A stretch of 64,000 nucleotides of DNA, from the NCBI GenBank assembly GCA_946811695.1, contig OX328126.1, positions 10,247,746-10,311,745 of the forward strand, written 5' to 3'. Below are positions 55,364 to 64,000 of this stretch, piece after piece; within the stretch, counting starts at the first letter, position 1; each line of letters begins with the position of its first letter. The translations under genes and the position numbers were made by a program. The notes below the pieces were generated by a model. The model made no database searches, was not told the origin of the DNA, and saw nothing but the letters and a program-made list of their open reading frames with translations. The stretch is from Gonocerus acuteangulatus. Taxonomy: Eukaryota > Arthropoda > Insecta > Hemiptera > Coreidae.

Positions 55364-55365
<2 letters not shown>
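54604..55365 (-). pseudogene. LINE-A fragment, copy 2 (extends further 5')
   Basis: 54604-55299 matches 51648-52343 base for base apart from isolated differences (one seen at 54709 versus 51753). Beyond 55299 it continues where copy 1 stops, adding on the minus strand FQALDQAARRLGLEINVSKT before KFMAMGQEAQ, the sequence expected just after the RT YADD motif. It ends in (TA)n at 55366. The same frameshifts as in copy 1 are present. Confidence 0.85.

Positions 55366-55436
<71 letters not shown>
55366..55436. repeat. (TA)n microsatellite
   Basis: About 35 TA units. Confidence 0.95.
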
Positions 55437-55438
<2 letters not shown>

Positions 55439-55796
55439 CGATAATATAGGTGTTGAATGTAAACTTCTCGAATCCTTCACCGTATACTTGACTCCTTGAG
55501 CTGCCTTGTAATAAATCAAAACAAAGTGTTTTATAGCGAAGAAAGTAGTTCTGAAATCGCTGCGAGTTGAAGACTCTTTAACAACTTGTTGCACGATGGT
55601 TCTCCTGGCAACAAGTTGTTCTTGAATAAACTACAAACTTTCACAGCAAAGGCGGCGTTTTGATAAAGCATTGTTATTAGCCTGTTTCCTCCTCTCGGTG
55701 AAATGAAGAAACTCGCCAAATGGAGAGATGATGAAATCCCGAATTGTAGATTATAAATATCGACGTTTTATGACCTATAGGTCATGAAAATAACTG

Positions 55797-55799
<3 letters not shown>
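55437..55799. other. No gene; perfect 13-bp hairpin at 55580-55620
   Basis: aacaacttgttgc (55580-55592) and its complement gcaacaagttgtt (55608-55620) flank a 15-base loop. No further feature recognised. Confidence 0.5.

Positions 55800-55842
<43 letters not shown>
55800..55842. repeat. (TA)n microsatellite
   Basis: About 21 TA units at the left edge of R330 copy 3. Confidence 0.95.
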
Positions 55843-55844
<2 letters not shown>

Positions 55845-56178
55845 CCTAAAGAAATAAAAAATATTTGAGGCTGTTACACGAAATATATACATAGGGAGAA
55901 CAAGATTCCAAAGAGACATTGAAAACACGAGCATGGTATATAGGGTTGGCAAACTAGACAGCTGGAACAGGTCTTTCCATCCACTGTCCTGAATAAGCCA
56001 TTCCTACTCGAGGTGTATTATACCAAAGAGCTAACAACTTGTCACCACAGTCTGAAGAGGCCTACCTTCTTCATACCTCGCTGGACGCACACAATTCTAT
56101 TACACGTCACCATCCTCTTTGGGGCTTGTTAGGAAGGTTATTATCCTACCGCTGTAAATTCTGGGGTTTTCACATTTC
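55843..56178 (+). repeat. R330 dispersed repeat, copy 3
   Basis: Near-identical to the copies at 43892 and 50588; begins directly after (TA)n with aacctaaagaaataaaaaat. Confidence 0.85.
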
Positions 56179-56194
56179 CAAGATTTTATTTCCT

Positions 56195-56209
56195 ATATTT
56201 CTCATTATG

Positions 56210-56255
<46 letters not shown>

Positions 56256-56260
56256 ATGAG

Positions 56261-56311
<51 letters not shown>

Positions 56312-56320
56312 TATAGTAAT
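56195..56320. repeat. (TA)n tracts in a small palindrome
   Basis: tatttctcattatgtatata and its complement (tacataatgagaaatata) enclose one TA run and precede a second (56266-56306). Confidence 0.9.
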
Positions 56321-56321
56321 T

Positions 56322-57842
56322 ATGGATTGGGTTCTTCAGGCAGTCCCAACCGAGGTAGGTTTTTACTTAGAAGGAACCAAAATTCGTTATCTGGCCTTTG
56401 CTGATGACCTCGTTTTGGTTACCTCTTCGGTTGCTGGCATGCGGTTTGCTCTCTCTCGAGTGGAGGCTACAATTTCCAAGTTAGGGATGGAGCTTTGCCC
56501 GAGTAAGTGCAGGACCCTCTCTCTGATGCCGGCTCCCATGACGCACAAGATTAAGGTGATCGAGGATGCTATGTTCGATAATGCCGGAGCTCCTGTTGAG
56601 CAGATGAGGTACCTCGATCCAGTAATGTATCTAGGTGTGGTATACAAAAACCATGGAGCAGAGGGGCCTGAGGTGGGTCTGGATTTTGCACTCCAAAGAA
56701 TTGAACGTGCACCTCTTAAGCCACAACAGAAGTTAATAGCTCTTAGGAATCACCTTCTTCCGCGGTATCTGCATGGTATGGTGCTTGGAGGTTCCTCTCG
56801 TCAGACGCTTAGAAAGTTTGATATTAAGGTCAGAGCTGCTGTTAGGAGATGGCTGAAACTCCCCAGAGATGTGCCTTTTGGATATTTCCATGCGTCCTGT
56901 GGAAGCGGGGTATTAGGCATATTCTGTATGAGCGTACTCGTTCCAGCTCTGACACTGGGGCGACTTCTTAGGTTGGAGAGCTCTGGATTGGCCCAGGCGA
57001 GAGCTGCGTTTTCTTCAATAACTGTCAACACAAGGATACGAGATGCAAGGGAGTCTTTCACCAGGCAGGGCTTGAGCGAAGATGCATGGTTCCCTCCAAG
57101 CAGAAAGGATTGGTGGGCTAACAAGATCTATTCCTCTAATGATGGAGCTGGGCTCAGGGAGACCAATGCAAGTAAAGCTTCTTCCTATTGGTTGCACAGG
57201 GGATCAGAATTCCTAACTGGCTGGGATTTCGTCCAGTTTGTCCGAACTCACATCAATGCCCTACCTACAACTGTTAGGTGCACAAGAGGAAGGCGTGAGG
57301 GCCGGGTACTTCGTTGCAGGGCTGGTTGCTTAGAGAATGAAACCGGTACTCACGCTGTCCAAAAGTGCTATGTTTCACATGGAGGCCGGTGCTTGAGGCG
57401 TGATTCCGTGGTCGGAGTACTGGGGGATACCCTAGCCAAGAAGGGTTTCGAAGTCCACATTGAGACAACTTTGAGAGCTGGAGGTCGCCGCTGGAAGCCC
57501 GACATTATTGCGGCTAAGGATGGAAGAGTCACAATAGTGGACGCTCAAATATTTAATGCAACTCCAGATCTAGGCTCGGCTCATCGTGAGAAATGCAAGA
57601 AGTATAGTGCTCTTGACGTCCGCTTGGCAGTAGGCCGTATGTTTGGTGTGCCGCTCACTCGTGTGAATGTCACATCCTGCACAGTCAGCTGGAGGGGAGT
57701 CTGGTGCGGAGCCTCTGCGAGGAGTCTTAAATATCTTGGCGTCTCTACTACTTGTCTTAGGAAAATCACCGCACGAGTTCTGAAACGATCTAGTGTCATC
57801 TTTGGCAGATGGAGGGCTCTGTTAGCAGCGCATGGCCGCTGA
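56322..57842 (+). CDS. R2-like retrotransposon protein, C-terminal part (RT end, zinc knuckle, REL endonuclease)
   Basis: 507 codons from the ATG at 56322; the frame is open further upstream only through (TA)n, so the true 5' part has been lost. Counted from that ATG, the RT catalytic box FADD lies at about 26-29, followed by a thumb region. A CCHC-type knuckle (CRAGCLENETGTHAVQKC) lies at about 331-348. Then comes a restriction-like endonuclease signature: RRWKPDIIAAKDGRVTIVDA, i.e. PD followed 13 residues later by the second D. RT, then CCHC, then PD-D endonuclease is the layout of the R2/NeSL/Hero group, whose nuclease nicks a specific target. RT motifs before FADD and the N-terminal DNA-binding fingers are missing. 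No stop or frameshift is seen in what remains. R2 itself lives in 28S rDNA, and no rDNA is present here. Confidence 0.8.
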   Translation: MDWVLQAVPTEVGFYLEGTKIRYLAFADDLVLVTSSVAGMRFALSRVEATISKLGMELCPSKCRTLSLMPAPMTHKIKVIEDAMFDNAGAPVEQMRYLDPVMYLGVVYKNHGAEGPEVGLDFALQRIERAPLKPQQKLIALRNHLLPRYLHGMVLGGSSRQTLRKFDIKVRAAVRRWLKLPRDVPFGYFHASCGSGVLGIFCMSVLVPALTLGRLLRLESSGLAQARAAFSSITVNTRIRDARESFTRQGLSEDAWFPPSRKDWWANKIYSSNDGAGLRETNASKASSYWLHRGSEFLTGWDFVQFVRTHINALPTTVRCTRGRREGRVLRCRAGCLENETGTHAVQKCYVSHGGRCLRRDSVVGVLGDTLAKKGFEVHIETTLRAGGRRWKPDIIAAKDGRVTIVDAQIFNATPDLGSAHREKCKKYSALDVRLAVGRMFGVPLTRVNVTSCTVSWRGVWCGASARSLKYLGVSTTCLRKITARVLKRSSVIFGRWRALLAAHGR

Positions 57843-58600
57843 TATGGAGACATTATTGTTTAGTGAAGGTGATAATTTTACTACGTTAGTAGTAATACAA
57901 GATGCTCACTAGATGATAAATTTATCAAATGAGACTGATAATTCAGTATTAGTTAATTAGCCGGTAGTTATTTTATCCTGAGTATATAGTTTGTATAATT
58001 GATTACTCTCTTTTAAACATGAATATCTTGAAAAATTTTTTATGTGTACAAGTTTGTATATGTTATTTTACTGTATATATTTATCTATTTATTTAATATT
58101 TGTTAAAATTCTTCTTTTTCTCTTATATGTATTTACTTATTTTTCTTTGTCTTTCAAGTGCAGTACTGAGCCAAACAATCTATTTACTAAGGAGTTGTAG
58201 TTAAGTTGAAAATCCAGAGTTATTTAGGTTTTTTTTTGTTGATGTTTTGTTTTGTTTACATGTATTACTTGTAAATTATGAATGTGTTCTACTCATATAT
58301 GTTTTTACTTAGTTTTATAGAGAAAACTGCTCTAGGTGATTGTAGCATAAGTAATTTTTATTGTCTTTAGTTTACTATTTATTTAAATTGTATTCACGTA
58401 TTAGATTGTTAAGGATTAGCTAGTCAATATAGTTTTAATACTTAGGAAATAATAATATAAGCAAGGCTTGCTAGCAAGCCAAGCAAATCTTGAGCTGAGG
58501 AGACTGTATTTTTGAGAGAGATTTTGTATTTTTGTATCATAAGCCATTTTGTACAACAATCTTTTTTTTTGTGTATTCATTATGTTGTAGTTTTATCTTC
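57843..58600 (+). other. Probable 3' untranslated region of the R2-like element
   Basis: AT-rich, no open frame of note. It may contain the element's 3' end, but no poly(A) or target-site boundary can be fixed; the (T)9 near 58562 is a possible limit. Confidence 0.35.
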
Positions 58601-58607
58601 AAATAAA

Positions 58608-58745
58608 ATAATATATACCATTTTCAATCCAATAGTTAAAAATAATTTGTTCATTTTTTAACTTAATATCCTAACCAGTATAATTAATTGTATTTCACAG
58701 ACAATTGGATTGAAAATGGCTCATAGCCGAAACGTTTCCGCTACA
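58608..58745 (+). repeat. Short inverted repeat with degenerate hammerhead-like motif
   Basis: attttcaatccaat (58620-58633) mirrors attggattgaaaat (58704-58717). The right arm runs into GGA, TTGAAAA, T, GGCT, CAT, AGCC, GAAACGTT, TCC (58707-58739): stems I and II pair, but the core has TTGAAAA in place of CTGANGA. Confidence 0.4.
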
Positions 58746-58834
58746 AAAATGTAAGTAAAATACAAAACTATTGAAGACTTAATAAGCTGTAACCAACTAC
58801 TTAGAACAACTTAGTTTTCAACTTAGGATCTACA

Positions 58835-58986
<152 letters not shown>

Positions 58987-59205
58987 ATGTATTTATTTAC
59001 TATTTACACATTGCATAGACACTTCCTTTAGCATCTAAACACTCGCTAAGGAAGGATTTTTTTTTATTAAATTTTTTAAGTATTTTTAGAGGGGTTGGAA
59101 TTTTTAGTTGCTTAGAGCAGGCAAGCCTAGGCAGCAAGCGTTGCTAGGACGATAACAGGTTAGGTGTCACCTTACTGTATTTATTTCATAATATTATTAT
59201 TAAAT

Positions 59206-59256
59206 TTTAGCGGGTTATCTATAGGTTACCACCCTTTTCTGACTAGGATGTGGCTG
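59206..59256 (-). repeat. Family D fragment
   Basis: The complement reads gtcagaaaagggtggtaacc, tatagataacccgc, as at 30212 and 4592. Confidence 0.5.
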
Positions 59257-59384
59257 ATGCATTTTCTTTTTTCTAAAGAAAAGCCAAGTGCTCACGCCTG
59301 AACCCTCCTGGCCATCGGGCCTCCTATTATTTCTATTTAAGCCTCATTTCAACTGTGATGGCAGACCTTGAATTACTAGAAATA

Positions 59385-59414
59385 GGCTCCTGAAGAGGCG
59401 AAACATTTAGAGCC
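59385..59414 (+). ncRNA. Hammerhead-like relic without stem II
   Basis: Stem I GGCTC, CTGAAGA, then only GGC before GAAACATTTA, and stem I GAGCC. Stem I is five perfect pairs, while stem II is deleted. Flanking words (agagccaattta) match the foldback family at 46 kb. Confidence 0.4.
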
Positions 59415-59439
59415 AATTTAATAAATTTACTATATTGAT

Positions 59440-59745
59440 AACTAGCTGTTACCCAGTGCGCCATGCTACACCTACTTTATATTATATAGTTGTAAGGAAC
59501 AAACATACAGCTGGTAGATTTTTTTCACCTTGCCTATGACACTTCCCGTATCAAGACCTACCTGTGTGCCAAGTTTGGTCAACATCGGTCAAACGGGGTG
59601 GATTTGTATAAGGAAAAACAGATAGACAAAAAGCTGACAGGTGATTTTGACCTAGCCTATGACACCCCCTGTATCAAACCCTACCTGTGTGCCAAGTTTG
59701 GTCAAAATCGCTAAAAAACTGTGGATTTATATGAGGAACAAATTG
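59440..59745 (+). repeat. Dispersed repeat family A, copy with duplicated tail
   Basis: Begins actagctgttacccagtgcg; tail blocks at 59530-59625 and 59640-59745 (ccaagtttggtcaacatcgg). Confidence 0.7.
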
Positions 59746-60480
59746 AATGGCTTTTTCTTTTTTTGTTCCACAATATAGTATCCTTATACTGCGGGAGTTC
59801 ATTTAGGTTCTGCAGGTTCCATATTCCAATACTGCCTGCATTACAATCAAAGTAATATACATTTTTTTTTTTACAATTTTTTTTAAGTATAATAATAATA
59901 ATATTAAAATAGAGAAATATGATAGTGTAATGATAACAACTACAATAATAATACAAATAAAAATAGTAACAATAATATTGAGAAAGACATATATTATAAT
60001 ATCAAAATTATAAATTAATTGAAAGAAATAAAAAAAAAAGAATGAATATAAATGAATCAAATAAAATAAAATAACTGATTAATGAAAAGAAAAGGTCCGT
60101 TCTTGCAATGGCTTATTCTTGCGATTGTTAAAACAAAATTCAATCAGGATTGTGGTCATGAGAAACAGTTCAATTATTTACAGCAGCATTATTTTTCAAA
60201 AACAAATCCACTTTTCTCATTTGTTCCGATACTAAACATAAAGGTATGAATTCTGTATATGCACTTTTGATAAGATTATGTGATATAATAATAAAAAATA
60301 ATGATTTGTCAAAATGAAATTATTTACAGTGATAATCCATCGTCTCAGTTTAAAAATAAATATAAGTCAAGATTGCTTTACATACATTCAGAAAAATTTC
60401 ACAAAAAGTTTTAGCGAAAATATTTTACTACAGCTCATGACAAATGTGTAGTAGATAGGTGGGAGAAAGAGTAAAATCCT
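59746..60480. other. AT-rich sequence, no gene
   Basis: Many ataataat words; nothing recognised. Confidence 0.45.
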
Positions 60481-62040
60481 TGGTCTCTAGTGGAAGTTAT
60501 GAGCAAATCTGAAACTAAAAATGTAAAAAACTCAGTAGAGTTTGCTAATGCTGCATCTAGTTTAATGACAAACACTACAATTCTCCGTATGAGCCAAGTA
60601 GATATTGAGCCTGCTATAAGTTCGGACAGTCCATGGGTTACTGTTAAAGACATAGTTTTTATTAAGCAAATGCATGTGATAAAATGCAATTCGCAAATCA
60701 AAAATTCAACTATGAAAAACAAACTGAAACCAGCAAGTTAACAGTATTGTCATAGAAAATGTCATCAACATTGGTCGATAGGTATGATTTATATTCTAGA
60801 ACTAAGTGCACTTCCTTTGTCCAATCGATGATAACTGCATAATTTGAAATACTTTAGCAGAGCATACAATTAAACTATTTGAGATTGAGAAAAACTATTT
60901 TATATTCTTACTTATATCCATGAAAGGAATGAACATGCCAAGTTTCATTAAAATCTGAGATCATGGGTGTCAAATCCTATTTTTTTGGGTTGATTTGACA
61001 TGGAATGACCCAAATGTTTAAATATCATGTCAGACATAGATGATTTTAGGTGGTACGTTAAAGAACTAAAAGTATTTAAAATATTAAAGTTCTGTGCAGG
61101 TTAATGGGTTAATGTTGAAGACATAGTTTATGTTAAGGAAATGCATGAGATAAAATGCAATTGACAAATACAAAAAAATTAACTATGGAAAACAAACGGG
61201 AAACTCCAAATCAACAGATCAAATACTTAATATTTCAAATTACTTACTAATATATGATATTTTTTTTTTTTTTTTTTTTTTTTACGGCGCATCTACAACT
61301 TGGCCATTAGCGCCGAATATATGATATTAATCCAAAATCTGAGAATATAAGGTTATAATTTAGATAAACACACCATTTTTGTACGTTACATGTAGATGAT
61401 TTTAGGTGGTACGGTAAAGAACTAAAACTATTTAAATTATTAAAGTTCTGTACAGATCCATAGGCTAATGTTGAAGACATAGTTTATGTTAAGCAAATTA
61501 ATCCAAAATCTGGGAATGTAAGGCTATAATTTAGATAAACATACAAAGGTTATACCTGAAATGTTTTGCTCGCAAAAGAAAAACTTTTAACAAAAAAAAA
61601 AAAGTTTTGTTGGCTTACTAATCTCCACCTAAAATCATCATTAGCAACAGATCAAAAACTTAATATTTTAAATTACTCATTAATATATATTAGTCAAAAT
61701 TCTAAGAATATAAGGCTATAATTTAGGTAAACACAAATATTTTACTAAAACTAAAAAGTTTTGGAAATTAGATAAACAAACCAAACTTTAAAAAAAGGAT
61801 AATGGTTAATGGCTTCTAGGAGCTCAGTGTTGCTCTACATTTTCATCAGAAATTAATAAAATTGATCTTATATGATATTACTTTTCCAAATCTTGAGAAT
61901 ATACGGCTATAATTTAGATAAACATACAAAGGTTAAAACTGAAAAGTTTTGTTCGCAAAAAAAAAAACTTTTCGCAAAAAAAAGAAGGAAGTTTTTTTAG
62001 CTTGCTAATCTCCACCTAGGCAACACTGGAAAGAAAATTA
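60480..62040. repeat. Decayed tandem repeat zone, ~180- and ~360-bp spacing
   Basis: atgattttaggtggtacg and the following ~90 bp occur at about 61039 and 61396. taaggctataatttagataa-like words occur near 61345, 61521, 61707 and 61903. The 83-codon frame at 60490-60741 includes VTVKDIVFIKQMHVIKCNSQ; the same segment returns, with stops, near 61112 (VNVEDIVYVKEMHEIKCN) and 61462. It could be a repeated, decayed coding piece or chance; no family is recognised. Confidence 0.5.
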
Positions 62041-62149
62041 CTATTTCTGAACAATTCACTCTTCTTTAATTGAGAGTTTGGAACTCGTTACATCCGAACT
62101 GTGAAGCCTAAACGTTTTTTTATATATATGATTATATAATGATGTAAAG

Positions 62150-62450
62150 TCATCAATGAGTTCCAGTTATTCTAATTATCAAGAACATCAACAAATAAAT
62201 TTGAGACATTATTCAAAATGGCTGTCAGAATATTAATGGTTCAGTGTAACCAATTTTTCTTGAACAAAACTTTTGACCTTTTGACCAAATTTCGAAATTT
62301 GACTATTTTGACCTAGCCTAGGAGATTTCCCGTATCAAGAAATACATGTGTGCCAAGTTTGGTCCAAATTGGTCAAACGGTGTGGATTTGTATAAAGTAC
62401 AAACAAACAGACAAACTTACAGGGGATTTTTATATATATAGATTTCCACA
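62150..62450 (+). repeat. Dispersed repeat family A, copy
   Basis: Matches 7210-7430 and the complement of 28445-28700 (ttcttgaacaaaacttttga, ccgtatcaagaaatacatgt); ends ggatttttatatatatagat. Confidence 0.7.
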
Positions 62451-63106
62451 TTTATTTATTTACCCTCGGGCTACACAAGAAATAATTACCCTGATTTTGG
62501 GTCTCTGTTTATTCGGATGAATATATTCCTGTTCAGATCATCGGAGATTGTATTCAGCCAAATGATCATGGATGCGAGATGATCATTTGATCATGACTAG
62601 TTCTCCATCCATGGATTAATGTAATCCTCTCCAACCGTTCCGATCGAATGGTTCACTCCAAACACACACCAAGCTAGTTCTGTCAGCTACACTCTCGAGT
62701 AGGGCGATATCCAATTGGTTAAAGTGACACGCTAAATCCTGCTGAGTCCTGCTAAACCAGGATTTTGTTACACCAGTTTTAATATAAACTCATACCGTGT
62801 TGTTTAAATTCAACCAAGTGTCGCTAATTCGATTCGATATAAAGAATTCGACCTTTGAAACGTCATTTATATATGAATATACAACCTGAATACCCGTGCT
62901 TTGTTACGGCAGATAAGTAGTGAATGAATGAATGAATAAGGATGTTTATTTTACAAAAAAAAAAAAAAATAAAAAAAAAAAAAAAAATTAAAAACATAAT
63001 ATATGACAATGGTTCCAATCATTTTAAATATGAATATTTAAAGCTTATCAAAAAATAATTTATAAACAGAAAATGTGTGTATTTCAATAGTTTTAAACAT
63101 GAATAT
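62451..63106. other. No gene; short repeats
   Basis: 62520-62610 has several atgatcat words forming a local palindrome. 62885-62940 shares ccgtgcttt-acggcagataagtagt with 6285-6315 and runs into (GAAT)n and A-rich sequence. Confidence 0.45.
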
Positions 63107-63120
63107 AAACTATTTATAAA

Positions 63121-63476
63121 AAAAAAAAAAAAAATCAGTCCCGTAACAGGCCACAAGGGCCCAGAGGGGCAGATACTGTAGAGGTATCTGATTCTTGACC
63201 GTACGGCACACTAGGGAGATAGTGTGGTCAACACTATGCTCCGGCCGCCTGATTTTCCCCTTGGCTGCTTCGACTGCTAGAGTCATTAGCACCCAAGGTA
63301 CCCATTATTAATTAAATTAATTAAAGGCTGGGTGAGCCTAGGGACGATCTGGGACCCCAAATCCAACCCTCGAACGGCAGCACTAGAAGAAAAAATCTTT
63401 AGTGCACGCTAGGGTTTTGAACCTGGTCCTCCAGTTCATTAGTCGAGTGCTCTACCACTGAGCTAACCTCACCCCC
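63121..63476 (-). mobile_element. tRNA-derived SINE, minus strand
   Basis: Same family as 40063-40400. AAACTATTTATAAA on both sides (63107-63120 and 63477-63490), a 14-bp target duplication. An A17 tail adjoins the left side, as expected for a minus-strand copy of a T-rich 3' end. Confidence 0.9.
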
Positions 63477-63771
63477 AAACTATTTATAAACATTAACAAT
63501 TTTCCATTACCTATCTCAAAAAATAATTATTATTACGAAATAAGAGAAAAAAAATTAAGTAAACAGTACCAACAAAAAATAAGTAAGAAGTGTCATCGTT
63601 AAGTGATTGAAAAACATCTTTAGATAAAGACCTAGACTGACCGTCATGCCCAAGTCTCTCCAATCTCTATAATTTAGATTTTGAATTTTAAAAAATTGGT
63701 TTCATGAGAATTGATTGCGTATATCTGCGTGTCTGTGTTCCGTCTATATGGTTTCCTTTCCTTTTGTTGTG

Positions 63772-64000
63772 TCAGTAGTTAAATTCGTCGGTAAGTGTTT
63801 TTCTGTATTTAGTTGCGTCTCGTGCGTACCCCGCCACCTTGTACCAGACCTCTGTCATCAGTAAAGTTACTATTTTGGCACCGTCTATGTCCTTTCCCAG
63901 CCATCTCCTTCTGAATTCCTCCAGTATCGGACACCTGGTCAGGAAATGGAACATGGTTTCGTTTTCTTCCAGATTACAAAGAGAGCAAAGCTTTTCCCTT
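63772..64000 (-). pseudogene. LINE C-terminal zinc-finger fragment, cut by the window edge
   Basis: The minus strand reads, from about 63993, LCSLCNLEENETMFHFLTRC, then PILEEFRRRWLGKDIDG and YRKTLTDEFNY before the stop at 63772-63774. C-x2-C followed by E(N)ET-x2-HFL-x3-C is the zinc-knuckle pattern at the end of many LINE reverse-transcriptase proteins (CPLC...ETxxHxLxxCP). The frame remains open to the window edge, so the upstream part may continue beyond it. Clade unknown. Confidence 0.6.

Overview
This is a eukaryotic, AT-rich and almost gene-free stretch built of transposable elements (TEs) and satellites. An animal, most likely an arthropod (an insect such as a hemipteran), is the best guess. 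It carries a Ty3/Gypsy element primed by tRNA-Phe, Tc1/mariner and pogo/Tigger relics, several hAT-type non-autonomous elements, RTE-like, Jockey-like, CR1-like and R2-like LINE pieces, a tRNA-derived SINE, and about 25 long (TA)n tracts. The species is an inference. No complete host gene, rRNA gene or functional tRNA gene was found; one short putative exon (about 46.68 kb) is the only host-gene candidate.

Layout. 0-0.7 kb: foldback element with a hammerhead-ribozyme-like motif. 2.3-5.9 kb: three hAT-type elements, two of them inside the third, each with an 8-bp target duplication. 7-14.8 kb: dispersed repeat family A, from which a 5.1-kb array of about 67 copies of a 76-bp satellite has grown. 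14.84-16.2 kb: pogo/Tigger-like relics. 16.5-20.06 kb: inverted repeats around (TA)n and a satellite with a ~265-bp period. 20.06-25.38 kb: an apparently intact Ty3/Gypsy retrotransposon on the minus strand, with identical 163-bp LTRs and gag and pol in one frame separated by a single UGA. 25.44-27.05 kb: a decayed TA-target DNA transposon. 28.4-31.4 kb: family A copy, a long-TIR MITE and a mariner relic. 31.57-35.12 kb: 44-bp satellite, about 80 copies. 35.5-43.9 kb: LINE fragments, SINEs, a tandem segmental duplication carrying a hAT MITE, perfect hairpins and two hammerhead-bearing palindromes. 45.5-47.7 kb: MITE, foldback element with 109-bp tandem units, putative exon, another large palindrome. 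49.7-58 kb: SINE, a 330-bp repeat (three copies in the window), an RTE-like LINE with an open 711-codon reading frame lying exactly between two 696-bp direct copies of older sequence, and an R2-like element 3' part with an open 507-codon frame. 58.6-64 kb: further hammerhead-like relics, family A copies, a decayed tandem-repeat zone, a SINE and a LINE zinc-finger fragment at the edge.

The parts do not form an operon-like unit. The recurring themes are palindromes carrying hammerhead-like cores (as known for Penelope-like retroelements), (TA)n tracts that border many different repeats, and satellites arising from dispersed elements. The clearest signals for follow-up are the hammerhead-like motifs with covarying stems, the gag-UGA-pol readthrough arrangement in a very young Gypsy element, and the 696-bp duplication flanking the RTE-like LINE.
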